A stretch of DNA of 64,000 nt. Origin: Mycolicibacterium sp. P9-22 (lineage in GTDB: Bacteria > Actinomycetota > Actinomycetes > Mycobacteriales > Mycobacteriaceae). The notes beneath the pieces are model-generated. The model had not been told where the DNA came from. It did not search any database and saw only the letters and a program-made list of their open reading frames with translations. The stretch lies in assembly GCF_008329585.1 (NCBI RefSeq), contig NZ_NPKP01000001.1, forward strand, positions 682,001-746,000. Reading direction: 5' to 3'. Both the position numbers and the translations under genes were made by a program. This document shows, in pieces, positions 1-9,055 of this stretch. The stretch's first letter is position 1. Each line of letters starts with the position of its first letter.

Positions 1-1
1 G

Positions 2-184
2 CCGCCGACTTTCCATCTCGGCGACACGCCCGCGGTGTCATACCAGTCGCCGTCGTCGTACATCCCGACCGAGGACGGTATCCGCATCGAGCAGCTGAAA
101 ACGCTTGCTGCCCTGCGGGACTGCGGTGCGCTGACCGAGGCGGAGTTCGAAGCCGAGAAGCGCAGGTTGTTAGGCGGCCGGTGA
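2..184 (+). CDS. SHOCT-domain protein, C-terminal part only
   Basis: The reading frame is open from the left window edge to a TGA at 182-184, giving the last 60 residues of a protein whose start lies outside. The final 32 residues read as a SHOCT (short C-terminal) domain: a leucine-rich helix (IEQLKTLAALRD), a Gly turn, then LTEAEFEAEKRRLL. SHOCT domains are short helical tails on many bacterial membrane or stress proteins and are thought to mediate oligomerisation. The last 15 bases overlap the convergent flavoprotein gene. Nothing can be said about the main domain. Confidence 0.75.
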   Translation, partial: PPTFHLGDTPAVSYQSPSSYIPTEDGIRIEQLKTLAALRDCGALTEAEFEAEKRRLLGGR

Positions 185-1531
185 CAGCAGCCGGGACCGC
201 TCGAAGCGGCCGGCCGGCTGGAACCGGGCCAGCACCTCGTCGGCCGGCTCTGCGGCGAACTCGGTGATCAGGGCCTTGGCGGATTCCACCGACGTCACCG
301 CCTCGAACGGGCGCGGGTCGTCGAGCAGCCCGAACAGCTTGCCCGCGAAGCGTGGGCTGGCGGCCGCGGCGGCAAAGTACAGATCGCCGTATTCGGCGAA
401 GTCCGGGTCGCCCAGAAACAATTGGGTGACACGCTGGGCGGCCCGCCCACGGTGAACGTAGAACTCCTCGAAGGCCGTCGTCAGCCAGGCGGTGTCGAAC
501 GGGCCATCATGCTTGGCGGCCTTGTGCACCAGCGCCGCGGCCTGGATCAGCCCGCCCTGGGCGCCCTGGCCGGCGATCGGGTCATAGGAGATCGCGGTGT
601 CACCGAGCGCGGCCACCGGGTGCCCGCCGGCGGTGTGCCCGACACCGCGGCGCACCACCTGGGTGACCGCCCCGGAGAGCCAGGAGTGCGGATCCTCCTC
701 GATGACCCGGAACCGGGTCACCTCCGGAAGGTCCCAGTCGATGTGATCGCGGTGCAGTCCGGTGGCGACTTCCAGGGCTGACGCCGCGTCGGTCACGGTG
801 GCGAACCGCCGTTCCCAGTCACTGCCGGGCAGCGCCCATCCCAGGAAAGCCCAGCTCGGGCCGGCGTCCTTGTGCAGGTAGGGCCCCCAGAACGTCTCAC
901 CGTGATCGGCAACCACGGTGAACGCCTCGTGCTGCCCACCCGCGGTGCTGCGGTGGGCGAACACATCGGGCCCGTGCCCCAGTCCGGTCACCGAGAAGGC
1001 CAGCACGCTGCGCTGCGGCTTGTCGTACACGCTGCGTGCCACATCGACGGGGAACAGCGAGGACAGCCCGCCGCGACCGGTGGCCACCAGCGTCAGATCG
1101 GCCTTCGCGGCGATGGCGTCCAGCCGAACCGGGTCCACCGCTTCCACCACGAAATGTCCCCCGCGCTGCCGGAACAGGCTCAGCCGGTCATCGGCCTTGA
1201 GGCGGGTGTCCACTGCGATGGCCCGGGCGTTGCCGAACCAGCCGTCGAAGGCGATTGCCTCGGTGTCACCGTCACGCACCCGCACGCTCTGCCCGCTCGA
1301 CAGCGGCGCGGTCGCCAGATAGGTGTTGAGCCCCAGGCTCTCCTCGGCGCGCTGTGCCTCGCCGAGTATCAGCGCGGTACCGGTGGCGGGCACGCCGTCA
1401 CGGAGGGCGGGCTGATCGCGTTCGCTGTAGATGGTGACGTCGAATCCGTTGTCCAGCAAACCCAGTGCCGCCGTCACGCCGGTCTGGCCGGCGCCGATGA
1501 TCGCTGCGGTGCGTCCGCTCGATGTCGTCAT
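170..1531 (-). CDS. StyA-like FAD-dependent monooxygenase (styrene/indole monooxygenase family)
   Basis: This 453-residue flavoprotein starts with a Rossmann dinucleotide-binding motif (AAIIGAGQTGVTAALGLL, residues about 9-26). It has a family-typical DTRL segment near 108, YDKPQRSVL near 168, and the C-terminal FAD-contact segment YDPIAGQGAQGG near 310. These features recall styrene/indole monooxygenase large subunits, which epoxidise aromatic alkenes with FADH2 supplied by a separate reductase. No StyB-type flavin reductase gene is adjacent, so the reductant and substrate are unknown. The start ATG follows no strong ribosome site. Family assignment is good; the substrate is inference. Confidence 0.75.
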   Translation of the reverse strand: MTTSSGRTAAIIGAGQTGVTAALGLLDNGFDVTIYSERDQPALRDGVPATGTALILGEAQRAEESLGLNTYLATAPLSSGQSVRVRDGDTEAIAFDGWFGNARAIAVDTRLKADDRLSLFRQRGGHFVVEAVDPVRLDAIAAKADLTLVATGRGGLSSLFPVDVARSVYDKPQRSVLAFSVTGLGHGPDVFAHRSTAGGQHEAFTVVADHGETFWGPYLHKDAGPSWAFLGWALPGSDWERRFATVTDAASALEVATGLHRDHIDWDLPEVTRFRVIEEDPHSWLSGAVTQVVRRGVGHTAGGHPVAALGDTAISYDPIAGQGAQGGLIQAAALVHKAAKHDGPFDTAWLTTAFEEFYVHRGRAAQRVTQLFLGDPDFAEYGDLYFAAAAASPRFAGKLFGLLDDPRPFEAVTSVESAKALITEFAAEPADEVLARFQPAGRFERSRLLSPAA

Positions 1532-1595
1532 GGCTGTTCACTATCGGCCCAGCGTCCCACCGGGAACAGGTACAGGCTCAGCGTGATCGCAAAGC

Positions 1596-2462
1596 TCAGT
1601 GCAGACCCAGCAGGCGGGCGTCGACAGAGACGACGCCGGACCCCTCGCTCGGCAACCGGACCTGGAGGTTGCCGTCGGCATCGACGCGGTTGGCGACGAT
1701 CCGGACGAACGGGGTGCCCACCGGCAGACCGGGGGCCGCGACACCGGAAGCGTCGGTGGGGTGATCGGTCAGCAGGACCGCTCGTTTGCGCGCCAGATGT
1801 TTGCGTTCGGGTGCCACAGGTGTGGCCGCCGGGGCCCCGGGCGGCGGCAGCCAACGATCCTCGTGCCGCCCGGCACGGCACTGCGCGGCGAAGGCGAGCG
1901 CGGCCGCGGGGTCATCGGCGAACAGTTCGTACATTGCGATGTCGATACCGAAGTACTCGCGGTACTCGCCGTCCCGTTGCGGCATCGGGGTTCTCAGGTA
2001 GCGGCGACCGCTGGAGCGTTCGACGCCGAGTTCGACGACCAGCGCGCCGTCCCGGACATCGTGCACTTTGTCGAAGATGTAGACCGCGGGTGCGGCCACC
2101 ACCTGCGGGCTCGCCGTGCCCGCATCGCTGCCGTGTACCCGGAGCCCCAGCCGCACCAACCCGAAGGCGGTAACGGCCACCGCCGCGGCCAGCGCCGTGC
2201 CTGCGGCGAACGCGACCAACGGATAGTAGAACGTGTAACCATGTGCCCGCCAAGCGGATACGGCGGCGATCACGTATGCGGCGATCGCCGAGGCCGGTAT
2301 ACCGACAACGGCCAGGACCACGCCGACCGCCGCAATGCCGGGCGCACCGCTATCGCTGAGCATCACGCTCATGGCGCCGGCATATACCGCCAGGCCCACC
2401 CAGCCGAGCAGCACGACGAACAACAGGATCGTCGCGGCGGCATCAACGCCGTGCATGCTCAC
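1596..2462 (-). CDS. Membrane protein of unknown function
   Basis: This 288-residue protein has an N-terminal membrane domain with about three hydrophobic segments (roughly residues 9-31, 40-68 and 80-103). A soluble region of about 170 residues follows, rich in acidic and aromatic residues and with a Pro/Ala linker near 205. I do not recognise the family. It sits 6 bp downstream of the MBL-fold gene on the same strand and is probably cotranscribed with mscR. No catalytic motif is visible. Confidence 0.7.
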   Translation of the reverse strand: MSMHGVDAAATILLFVVLLGWVGLAVYAGAMSVMLSDSGAPGIAAVGVVLAVVGIPASAIAAYVIAAVSAWRAHGYTFYYPLVAFAAGTALAAAVAVTAFGLVRLGLRVHGSDAGTASPQVVAAPAVYIFDKVHDVRDGALVVELGVERSSGRRYLRTPMPQRDGEYREYFGIDIAMYELFADDPAAALAFAAQCRAGRHEDRWLPPPGAPAATPVAPERKHLARKRAVLLTDHPTDASGVAAPGLPVGTPFVRIVANRVDADGNLQVRLPSEGSGVVSVDARLLGLH

Positions 2463-2468
2463 CGCCCG

Positions 2469-3089
2469 TCAGTGGCCGCGCGCCACCCATTCGTCATAGT
2501 GCACGATCTCACCGCCGATGGTGGTGGTGTCACCGTGGCCGGTGTAGACGACGGTCTCGCCGGGCAGGGCGCCCAGCTTCGTGGAGATGGAGTCCAGGAT
2601 GGTGGGGAAGTCCGAGTAGGACCGCCCGGTGGCGCCCGGTCCGCCCTGGAACAGGGTGTCTCCGGAGATGACGGCGTTCAGTTCGGGAATCGACCAGCAG
2701 ACCGAGCCCGGCGAGTGCCCGGGGGTGTGCAGGGCGTGCAGTTCGATACCGCCGGCGGTGAGCACCAGACCGTCGGTGACGCTACGGAACTCGGCCTCCG
2801 GATGGACGGCGCGCCACAGCATTTCGTCGGCCGGGTGCAGGAACACCGGGGCGTCGAGGGCTTGGGCGAGTTCGGGCGCGACGGTGATGTGGTCGTTGTG
2901 CCCGTGGGTGCAGATCACCGCAACGACATTGCGCCCGGCGACGGCGTCGATGATCGGGGCCGAGGTGTGGGCGGCGTCGAAGACGATGACATCCAAGGCG
3001 TCACCGACGAGCCAGATGTTGTTGTCGACGTCCCAGCTGCCGCCGTCGAGCTCGAATTTTCCGCTGGTGACGACGCGCTGCACGCTCAC
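2469..3089 (-). CDS. MBL-fold metallo-hydrolase, glyoxalase II-like
   Basis: This 206-residue metallo-beta-lactamase-fold hydrolase has the zinc motif THGHNDH (about residues 61-67), further metal ligands in HTPGHSPGS (about 120), the bridging Asp in SGDTLF (about 140) and a final His in YTGHGD (about 180). The family hydrolyses thioesters or related bonds. The gene starts with GTG and overlaps the mscR stop (GTGA at 3086-3089), so the two are translationally coupled. M. tuberculosis has the same pair (Rv2259-Rv2260 by memory). Probable role: hydrolysis of mycothiol thioesters formed by the dehydrogenase. The substrate is inference. Confidence 0.85.
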   Translation of the reverse strand: MSVQRVVTSGKFELDGGSWDVDNNIWLVGDALDVIVFDAAHTSAPIIDAVAGRNVVAVICTHGHNDHITVAPELAQALDAPVFLHPADEMLWRAVHPEAEFRSVTDGLVLTAGGIELHALHTPGHSPGSVCWSIPELNAVISGDTLFQGGPGATGRSYSDFPTILDSISTKLGALPGETVVYTGHGDTTTIGGEIVHYDEWVARGH

Positions 3090-4183
3090 AGCACGACCAC
3101 CGAGCGCAGCACCTCGCCGGCGTGCATCTTGTGGAACGCCTCTTCGACCTGGTCGAGGGTGATGCGTTCGGAGACGAACTTCTCCAGCGGCAGCCGGCCC
3201 TGCAGGTATAGGCTGATCAGGGTGGGGAAGTCGCGTTCGGGTAGGCAGTCGCCGTACCAGGAGGACTTCAGCGAGCCGCCGCGGGAGAAGAAGTCGACCA
3301 GCGGCATCTCCAGCGTCATGTCCGGGGTGGGCACTCCGACCAGGACCACGGTGCCGGCCAGGTCGCGGGCGTAGAACGCCTGCTTCCAGGTTTCGGGGCG
3401 CCCGACCGCGTCGATGACGACGTCGGCGCCGAAACCGTCGGTGAGGTCCTGGATGGTCGCCACGATGTCTTTTCCGGGGGCAAGATCGTGACTGTTGATG
3501 GTGTGGGTGGCACCGAATTCGCGGGCCACATGCAGTTTGCGGTCGTCGACGTCGACGGCGATGATGCGGCGCGCGCCGACCAGGGCGGCGCCGGCGATCG
3601 CGGCGTCCCCGACGCCACCGCAGCCGATCACCGCGACGGTGTCATCGCGGTTGACCGCCCCGGTGTTGACCGCCGCGCCGAGACCGGCCATCACACCGCA
3701 GCCCAGCAGGCCGGCTACCGCCGGGTCGGCCGCGGAATCGACCTTGGTGCACTGACCTTCGTGCACCAGGGTCTTGTCGGCGAAGGCGCCGATACCCAGG
3801 GCGGGGGACAGTTCGGTGCCGTCGGTCAGGGTCATCTTCTGGGTGGCGTTGAAGGTGTCGAAGCACAGGTGCGGGCGCCCGCGCTTGCAGGCCCGGCACT
3901 CACCGCAGACGGCACGCCAGTTCAGGATCACGAAGTCGCCGACCTCGACGTGGGTGACACCCGCGCCGATGGTCTCCACGATGCCGGCGGCCTCGTGGCC
4001 GAGCAGGAACGGGTACTCGTCGTTGATGCCCCCCTCACGATAGGTCAGATCGGTATGACAGACACCGCAGGCCTGGATCGCCACGATGACCTCGCCGGGA
4101 CCCGGATCGGGGATGACGATGTCGACCAATTCGACGGGCTGACCTTTGGACCGCGAGATGACCCCGCGCACCGTCTGACTCAT
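3086..4183 (-). CDS. mscR: S-nitrosomycothiol reductase / mycothiol-dependent formaldehyde dehydrogenase
   Basis: This 365-residue zinc-dependent medium-chain dehydrogenase has catalytic-zinc ligands in CGVCHTD (about residue 40) and GHEAAG (about 63). A structural-zinc cluster of four cysteines lies at about 92-106 ([15 protein letters not shown]), and the NAD-binding motif is [14 protein letters not shown] near 185. MscR reduces S-nitrosomycothiol and oxidises S-hydroxymethyl-mycothiol, so it protects against NO and formaldehyde. The coupled MBL hydrolase downstream supports a mycothiol pathway role. A 219-bp gap upstream separates it from the divergent serine-hydrolase gene and should hold its promoter. 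Confidence 0.9.
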   Translation of the reverse strand: MSQTVRGVISRSKGQPVELVDIVIPDPGPGEVIVAIQACGVCHTDLTYREGGINDEYPFLLGHEAAGIVETIGAGVTHVEVGDFVILNWRAVCGECRACKRGRPHLCFDTFNATQKMTLTDGTELSPALGIGAFADKTLVHEGQCTKVDSAADPAVAGLLGCGVMAGLGAAVNTGAVNRDDTVAVIGCGGVGDAAIAGAALVGARRIIAVDVDDRKLHVAREFGATHTINSHDLAPGKDIVATIQDLTDGFGADVVIDAVGRPETWKQAFYARDLAGTVVLVGVPTPDMTLEMPLVDFFSRGGSLKSSWYGDCLPERDFPTLISLYLQGRLPLEKFVSERITLDQVEEAFHKMHAGEVLRSVVVL

Positions 4184-4387
4184 GCCTGACTGAACCTTTC
4201 GTGGGTATGGAATGCCACCGGGCGTGCTGGACGCGCCACCCGCATGTTTACTATGAGTAGTTAAAGTTGCTCGGTAGTGAACTTACTACAGGAGCCGCCC
4301 AGTGTGCCTGACTCATGGCTATAACCTAATACGCCGCCCGGCATTCCGTCAGACAGGTGTCCAGTTTTCGGTAAACGTGCTGGCAAG

Positions 4388-4393
4388 TAGGCT
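4388..4393 (+). promoter_or_regulatory. Candidate -10 element for a leaderless serine-hydrolase transcript
   Basis: TAGGCT fits the mycobacterial TANNNT -10 consensus and ends 9 bases before the ATG at 4403. That spacing would put the transcription start at or next to the start codon, and no Shine-Dalgarno sequence is visible there. The rest of 4184-4402 is AT-richer spacer between the divergent mscR and hydrolase genes, with no ORF I believe. Confidence 0.4.
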
Positions 4394-4402
4394 CGGGGCC
4401 CT

Positions 4403-5287
4403 ATGAGCGCACTCGACGTCTTGGCCGACTGGCCGGTCCCGACAGCTGCCGCCGCGGTCATCGGGCCGACCTTCCGGGGCGAGCGAAGCGACGGGGCAGT
4501 TTCCGTCCTCGCCACCCATGGGGATACATCTCGCCCATTCCGGCTGGCCTCGGTCACCAAGCCACTGGTCGCCCGCGCCGCCCAAGTTGCGGTGGAGGAG
4601 GGCGCCTTCGAACTGGACACGCCGGCCGGTCCGCCCGGTGCGACGGTGCGCCATCTGCTGGCGCACACGTCCGGGGTGGCCATGCAGTCCACCAGTGGCG
4701 AGCAAAGCGACGGGGAAGAATACGAGGTGCTGGCCGCGCCCGGGACTCGGCGCATCTACTCCAATGCCGGATTCACCCTGCTCGCCGAGGTGCTGCAGGC
4801 ATCCGCCGAGATCGCGTTCGGCGGATACCTGCGCGAGGCGGTGTTCGAACCGCTCGGCATGACCGCTTCGACGCTGAACGGCGGCGCGTCGGCGGCCGGC
4901 TACGGCGCCGAATCGTCGGTCGACGATCTGGCGCGTTTCGCCGCCGATCTGCTGCGGCCGGCGCTGGTGACGCCCGAGATGCACGCCGAGGCCACGACGG
5001 TCCAGTTCCCCGGCCTCAACGGAGTGCTGCCGGGGTTCGGCTCGCAACGCCCGAACGACTGGGGGCTTGGGTTCGAGATCCGGGCTGAGAAAACGCCGCA
5101 CTGGACCGGGTCGTCCAACTCGGCCGGGACCTACGGACATTTCGGCCAGTCCGGCACGTTCCTGTGGGTCGATCCGGCCGTTGACCTGGCCTTGGTGGTG
5201 CTCACCGACCGGGACTTCGGGGAGTGGACGCGCCCGCTGTGGCCGGCCATCTCTGATGGAGTCCTGAGAGAATTCGGCGCACACTAG
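4403..5287 (+). CDS. Serine hydrolase of the class C beta-lactamase / DD-peptidase fold
   Basis: This 294-residue protein has the penicillin-recognising hydrolase motifs: SVTK (nucleophile S50, general base K53), YSN at 119-121, and an HFGQSG segment near 245 in the place of the KTG/HxG motif. It has no obvious signal peptide, so it is likely cytoplasmic, unlike true beta-lactamases. M. tuberculosis Rv2257c (memory) occupies the same position. The family includes esterases and peptidases. The reaction here is unknown. Confidence 0.8.
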   Translation: MSALDVLADWPVPTAAAAVIGPTFRGERSDGAVSVLATHGDTSRPFRLASVTKPLVARAAQVAVEEGAFELDTPAGPPGATVRHLLAHTSGVAMQSTSGEQSDGEEYEVLAAPGTRRIYSNAGFTLLAEVLQASAEIAFGGYLREAVFEPLGMTASTLNGGASAAGYGAESSVDDLARFAADLLRPALVTPEMHAEATTVQFPGLNGVLPGFGSQRPNDWGLGFEIRAEKTPHWTGSSNSAGTYGHFGQSGTFLWVDPAVDLALVVLTDRDFGEWTRPLWPAISDGVLREFGAH

Positions 5288-5397
5288 CGCAACACGAGTC
5301 CCACGAGGCACAATAGACACGCACGAAACAGCTGCACAGTTCGGTAACACCAGGTCGTTGGGGAAGACGTCCCTAGTGGAGCCGAAGGAGCAGAAGT

Positions 5398-5910
5398 ATG
5401 CGTGCGTCGAACCAGTTCGCCGAGGCGACAACTGGCGTGGTCTACGTTCACGCCTCGCCCGCGGCGGTATGCCCACATGTCGAGTGGGCTCTTTCGTCGA
5501 CCCTGTCGGCGCGGGCGAACCTCAAGTGGACGCCCCAGCCCGCCATGCCCGGACAGTTGCGTGCCGTCACGAACTGGGTGGGTCCGGTGGGTACCGGCGC
5601 GCAGTTGGCCAACGCCCTGCGGTCCTGGTCGGTGCTCCGCTTCGAGGTGACCGAGGACCCCAGTGAGGGCGTCGACGGACACCGCTGGTGCCACACCCCG
5701 CAGCTCGGTCTGTGGAGCGGGGCGATGAGCGCCAACGGGGACGTGATGGTCGGTGAGCAGCGGCTGCGCTCCTTGATGGCTTCCGGCGCCGACGCGCTGG
5801 CCGCCGATCTGGACTCGGTGCTCGGCACCGCATGGGACGAATCCCTGGAGCCCTACCGCGGCGGTGGCGACACCGGCGAGGTCACCTGGCTGAACCGGGG
5901 CGTCGGCTAG
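5398..5910 (+). CDS. DUF3145 family protein
   Basis: This 170-residue actinobacterial protein is rich in Trp (HVEWAL, LKWTPQP, NWVGPVG, RSWSVLRFEV). That pattern, with the conserved neighbourhood, fits DUF3145 (Rv2256c in M. tuberculosis, from memory). Function is unknown. The start is fixed by AAGGAG seven bases before the ATG. It lies 110 bp downstream of the serine hydrolase and ends in a strong hairpin shared with the convergent kinase gene. Confidence 0.8.
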   Translation: MRASNQFAEATTGVVYVHASPAAVCPHVEWALSSTLSARANLKWTPQPAMPGQLRAVTNWVGPVGTGAQLANALRSWSVLRFEVTEDPSEGVDGHRWCHTPQLGLWSGAMSANGDVMVGEQRLRSLMASGADALAADLDSVLGTAWDESLEPYRGGGDTGEVTWLNRGVG

Positions 5911-5926
5911 GCCTGCCCTGCCGAGC

Positions 5927-5973
5927 GGCCACTTATTGCACGCTTTCGTGCGAATCGCGTGTCATAAGTGGCC
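5927..5973. terminator. Bidirectional terminator hairpin between convergent genes
   Basis: GGCCACTTAT at 5927-5936 is exactly complementary to ATAAGTGGCC at 5964-5973. Inside the loop is a second small hairpin (GCACG-CTTT-CGTGC, 5938-5951). The right arm overlaps the stop codon of the kinase gene. There is no T-run, as is common in mycobacterial terminators. Confidence 0.6.
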
Positions 5974-6867
5974 ACTGGGCGTGAGGATCTTCAGCGCGCC
6001 CGGAACCGCGGTCACGGTGACGGGCAGCGGGCACACGTACTCGCCGTCGGCATAGGCGTTGATGCCGGGTGAATCGACGGTGATGGTGCTCGCCCGCGCC
6101 GTGCGCACCTCGTCGAGATCGACATGGGTGCCCTTGAACACGGTGGGGAACAGGCGGATCAATTTCATCCGGGACGCCGAAGCGACCATCGTCGCGTCGA
6201 GCAGTCCGTCCCGCGGGTCCGCGCCCGGGCAGATCTTCATCCCGCCGCCGTAGCTCTTGGTATTGCCGAACGCCGCGAGGGTGAGTTCGGTGACGAGTTC
6301 GTCTCCGCCGTCGAACGACAGCGTGAACGGCAGCAGCCGCAGCTGGGAGATCTCGGCCACCATGGCCAGGTTGTAACGCATCCGGCCGTGCGGCCAGCTC
6401 ATCCGATTGGTGCGGTCGGTGACCAGTGAATCGAATCCCGCGGCCATCACGGTGCCGAACCAGCGGTCGGTGCCGTCGGTGCCGGCGATGCGGCCGAGGT
6501 CGACTCGGGTGATGTTGCCGTCGGCGATCACATCGGTTGCGGCCTCGGGATCCTTTGCCGGGATACCGAATTCGCGGGCATGGTCATTGCCGGTGCCGGC
6601 CGGGATGATCCCCAGTGGGATGTCGGTCTGGGCGAGCACCTGCAGCGCCAGCGAGATGATGCCGTCACCGCCGACGACGACGAGCGCGTCCATGCCGCGT
6701 TCCAGCGCTCCCTCGAGGAGCTGGCGCGCATGGGTGGCGTCACGGCCCGCGATGGCCACCACGTCGACACCGCGCCGGTGCAGCTGCGTGATGGCCCGCT
6801 CCGCGGCATGGGATGCGCTGCCGTGCCCCGACGCCGGGTTGGTCAGCACGGTGACCCGCTCGATCAC
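5962..6867 (-). CDS. Diacylglycerol/lipid kinase (DgkB/YegS family)
   Basis: This 301-residue soluble lipid kinase has the nucleotide-binding GGDG motif (VVGGDGIISLAL, about residues 63-74), the PAGTGND motif (about 89-95) and a C-terminal acidic/Gly segment (PGADPRDGLLD, about 228). It phosphorylates diacylglycerol or another lipid with ATP. The M. tuberculosis counterpart Rv2252 (memory) is linked to phosphatidylinositol mannoside synthesis. The start overlaps the upstream oxidase gene by 4 bases, so the two are cotranscribed. Confidence 0.88.
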   Translation of the reverse strand: MIERVTVLTNPASGHGSASHAAERAITQLHRRGVDVVAIAGRDATHARQLLEGALERGMDALVVVGGDGIISLALQVLAQTDIPLGIIPAGTGNDHAREFGIPAKDPEAATDVIADGNITRVDLGRIAGTDGTDRWFGTVMAAGFDSLVTDRTNRMSWPHGRMRYNLAMVAEISQLRLLPFTLSFDGGDELVTELTLAAFGNTKSYGGGMKICPGADPRDGLLDATMVASASRMKLIRLFPTVFKGTHVDLDEVRTARASTITVDSPGINAYADGEYVCPLPVTVTAVPGALKILTPSGHL

Positions 6868-8462
6868 GGAATCAGCTTGCCGGGGTTGAGAATTCCGTCC
6901 GGGTCCAGGGTCGCCTTGACCGAACGCAGGATCTGCACGCCGAGGTCACCGATCTCGGCCCGCATCCACGGACGGTGATCGGCGCCGACGGCGTGGTGGT
7001 GGGTGATGGTGGCGCCGGTGCGCACCATGGCATCGGAAGCGGCGGTCTTGGCGCGGTGCCACTGCTCGATGGGGTCGTCCTGCTGGCCGGCGACGACGGT
7101 GAAGTACAGCGACGCTCCGGTGGGGTACACATGCGAAATATGGCACATCACCAGGGCCTGGCCGAGCGATTCGGTCAGCGCTTCGGTGACGGCGGCCTTG
7201 AGGGCGGGGATGTTGGACCAGTTGGTCGCGGTCTCCAGGGTCTCGCACAGCGCGCCGGCGGCCAGCAGTGAATCCCGCAGGTACGGAGCGCCGAACCGGC
7301 CGTGTTCCCAGCCTTTCGCCGGTGCGTCGCCCAGCGTGGTGGCGCCGTTGGCGCGCAGCAGGGCGGCGGTTTCGGCGTGGCGGCTCTCGGTGTGGGATTC
7401 GGTCCCCTCGAACACGGTGATCGCCAGACAGCCGCCGGTGATGGTCTGCTCGCCGATGCTCTCGGTGGTGGCCAGGTTGACTCCGGTCTCGGCCTCATCG
7501 GACAGCCGGATCACCGTGGGGCCGGTGCCGGTCTGGATGACGGCGCGCAAAGCGGCTGCGCCGGTGGCGAAATCGGGAAACGACCAGGCCTCGTAGCGGG
7601 TGGACTCCGACACCGGATGCACCCGGACCCGCACACTGGTGATGATGCCGAACACGCCCTCGGAGCCGACGATGAGCTGGCGCAGGTCGGGCCCGGCGGC
7701 CGAGGCCGGGGCGCGCCCGAGATCGAGCACGCCGGCCGGTGTCACCACGCGCAACCCGCGGACCATATCGTCGAATCTGCCGTAGCCGGCGGAATCCTGT
7801 CCCGAGGACCGGGTGGCGGCGAACCCGCCGATGGTGGCGAACTGGAAACTCTGCGGGAAATGCCCGAGCGAGAAGCCGTGTGACCCGAGCAGTTCCTCGG
7901 CGCGGGGGCCGGTGACGCCGGCGCCGAGTTCGGCCTCCCCGGACACCTCGTCGAGGCTGTGCAGTGCGTCCAGGCGTCGCAGGTCCAGTGAGATGACCGA
8001 GGAGAATCCGCCGCGCTCGGGATCGACACCGCCGACCACGGTGGTGCCGCCGCCGAAGGGGACGACCGCGATCCGGCGCTCGGAACAGACGCGGAGCAGT
8101 TCGGCCACCTCGTCCTCGCCGCCGGGGAGCAGGACCGCGTCTGGGGCATCTTGTACGCCGGTGTCTTTGCGGCGCAACAGGTCCGGCGTCGACTTGCCGC
8201 CGGAACGCAGTAGCCTGCTGGTGTCGTCGGTGCGGCAGAACTCGGCCCCGACAACGGCTTCCAGGGCGGCACGGTCCTCATCGGACAACGCCGACGGGCG
8301 CACCCGCACCTCGGTGATCCCCAGTTCGGGGGTGGCCGGGCCGTCGATACCCAGTGCCTGCTTGAGGAGTGCCCTGATGCCGTCGGACAGCGGCTTGGCG
8401 GCCTGCGGGTCGCCCCACGCATTCCATTTCATCGGAGGTTGCAGGGCATCAGGTTGCGTCAT
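6864..8462 (-). CDS. FAD-binding oxidase, alkyl-DHAP synthase-like
   Basis: This 532-residue protein of the FAD_binding_4 / VAO family has the FAD pyrophosphate loop at about residues 133-145 (VVPFGGGTTVVGG), the core segment GFAATRSSGQDSAGYGR (about 215-230), and the C-terminal substrate cap ending LDPDGILNPGKL. Family members include alkyldihydroxyacetonephosphate synthase and D-lactate or glycolate oxidases. It shares an operon with the lipid kinase and is divergent from tetR-glpD, so a glycerol or ether-lipid link is likely but unproven. The M. tuberculosis counterpart is Rv2251 (memory). Confidence 0.85.
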   Translation of the reverse strand: MTQPDALQPPMKWNAWGDPQAAKPLSDGIRALLKQALGIDGPATPELGITEVRVRPSALSDEDRAALEAVVGAEFCRTDDTSRLLRSGGKSTPDLLRRKDTGVQDAPDAVLLPGGEDEVAELLRVCSERRIAVVPFGGGTTVVGGVDPERGGFSSVISLDLRRLDALHSLDEVSGEAELGAGVTGPRAEELLGSHGFSLGHFPQSFQFATIGGFAATRSSGQDSAGYGRFDDMVRGLRVVTPAGVLDLGRAPASAAGPDLRQLIVGSEGVFGIITSVRVRVHPVSESTRYEAWSFPDFATGAAALRAVIQTGTGPTVIRLSDEAETGVNLATTESIGEQTITGGCLAITVFEGTESHTESRHAETAALLRANGATTLGDAPAKGWEHGRFGAPYLRDSLLAAGALCETLETATNWSNIPALKAAVTEALTESLGQALVMCHISHVYPTGASLYFTVVAGQQDDPIEQWHRAKTAASDAMVRTGATITHHHAVGADHRPWMRAEIGDLGVQILRSVKATLDPDGILNPGKLIP

Positions 8463-8482
8463 GAGTTACAGTATTACATAAC
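8463..8482. promoter_or_regulatory. Very short divergent intergenic region with inverted GTTA/TAAC
   Basis: Only 20 bases separate the start codons of the oxidase operon and tetR. They contain GTTA at 8465-8468 and its complement TAAC at 8479-8482. The promoters must lie inside the flanking coding sequences or give leaderless messages. The TetR protein could bind here to control both directions. This is inference. Confidence 0.35.
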
Positions 8483-9055
8483 ATGTCAATCAGTAACGAT
8501 GAATCGCTCGGCGATCGGATCCTCGACGCCGCGGCTGCGTGCGTGCTTGCCTACGGCATCGACCGCGTCACCCTCGCCGAGATCGCCCGCCGCGCCGGTG
8601 TGAGTCGCCCGACGGTGTATCGGCGCTGGCCCGACACCCCATCGATTCTCGCGGCGCTGCTCACCTCCCGGGTGACCCGCGTGCTCGAGGACGCCGGTGA
8701 CCGCGGGGCCGGCCGGGAGGCGCTGGTGGCCCGGATCGTCACGGTCGCCGAACGCCTGCAGCATGACGAGATCGTGATGTCGGTGCTGCACAGCGCACCC
8801 GAGCTGGCGATGGTCTATATCGCCGAGCGATTGGGCACCAGCCAGCAGATCCTCATCGACGCCACCGCCGCTGAGATCGAACTGGCCCAGGAGCACGGCA
8901 GCGTGCGCGCCGGGGATCCGCGCCGGTTGGCCGCGATGTGCCTGCTCATCACCCAGTCGACCGTGCAATCCGCGCAGATGGTCGAGCCCATCCTCGGCGC
9001 CGCCGACCTGGCCGCCGAACTCGCCCACGCCCTGAACGGATACCTGCGGCCATGA
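8483..9055 (+). CDS. TetR-family transcriptional regulator
   Basis: This 190-residue regulator has an N-terminal TetR helix-turn-helix (ILDAAAACVLAYG, then LAEIARRAGVSRPTVYRRW, about residues 12-51) and a helical ligand-binding domain. Its stop overlaps the glpD start (ATGA at 9052-9055), so it is cotranscribed with glpD. It is divergent from the FAD oxidase/lipid-kinase operon. It probably senses a glycerol- or lipid-derived ligand and controls both units. Position matches Rv2250c (memory). Confidence 0.9.
   Translation: MSISNDESLGDRILDAAAACVLAYGIDRVTLAEIARRAGVSRPTVYRRWPDTPSILAALLTSRVTRVLEDAGDRGAGREALVARIVTVAERLQHDEIVMSVLHSAPELAMVYIAERLGTSQQILIDATAAEIELAQEHGSVRAGDPRRLAAMCLLITQSTVQSAQMVEPILGAADLAAELAHALNGYLRP

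Noticed and set aside
872..3374. Long plus-strand frames over the flavoprotein, membrane-protein, MBL and mscR genes
   Set aside because: Antisense to well-supported genes, with composition typical of complement frames.
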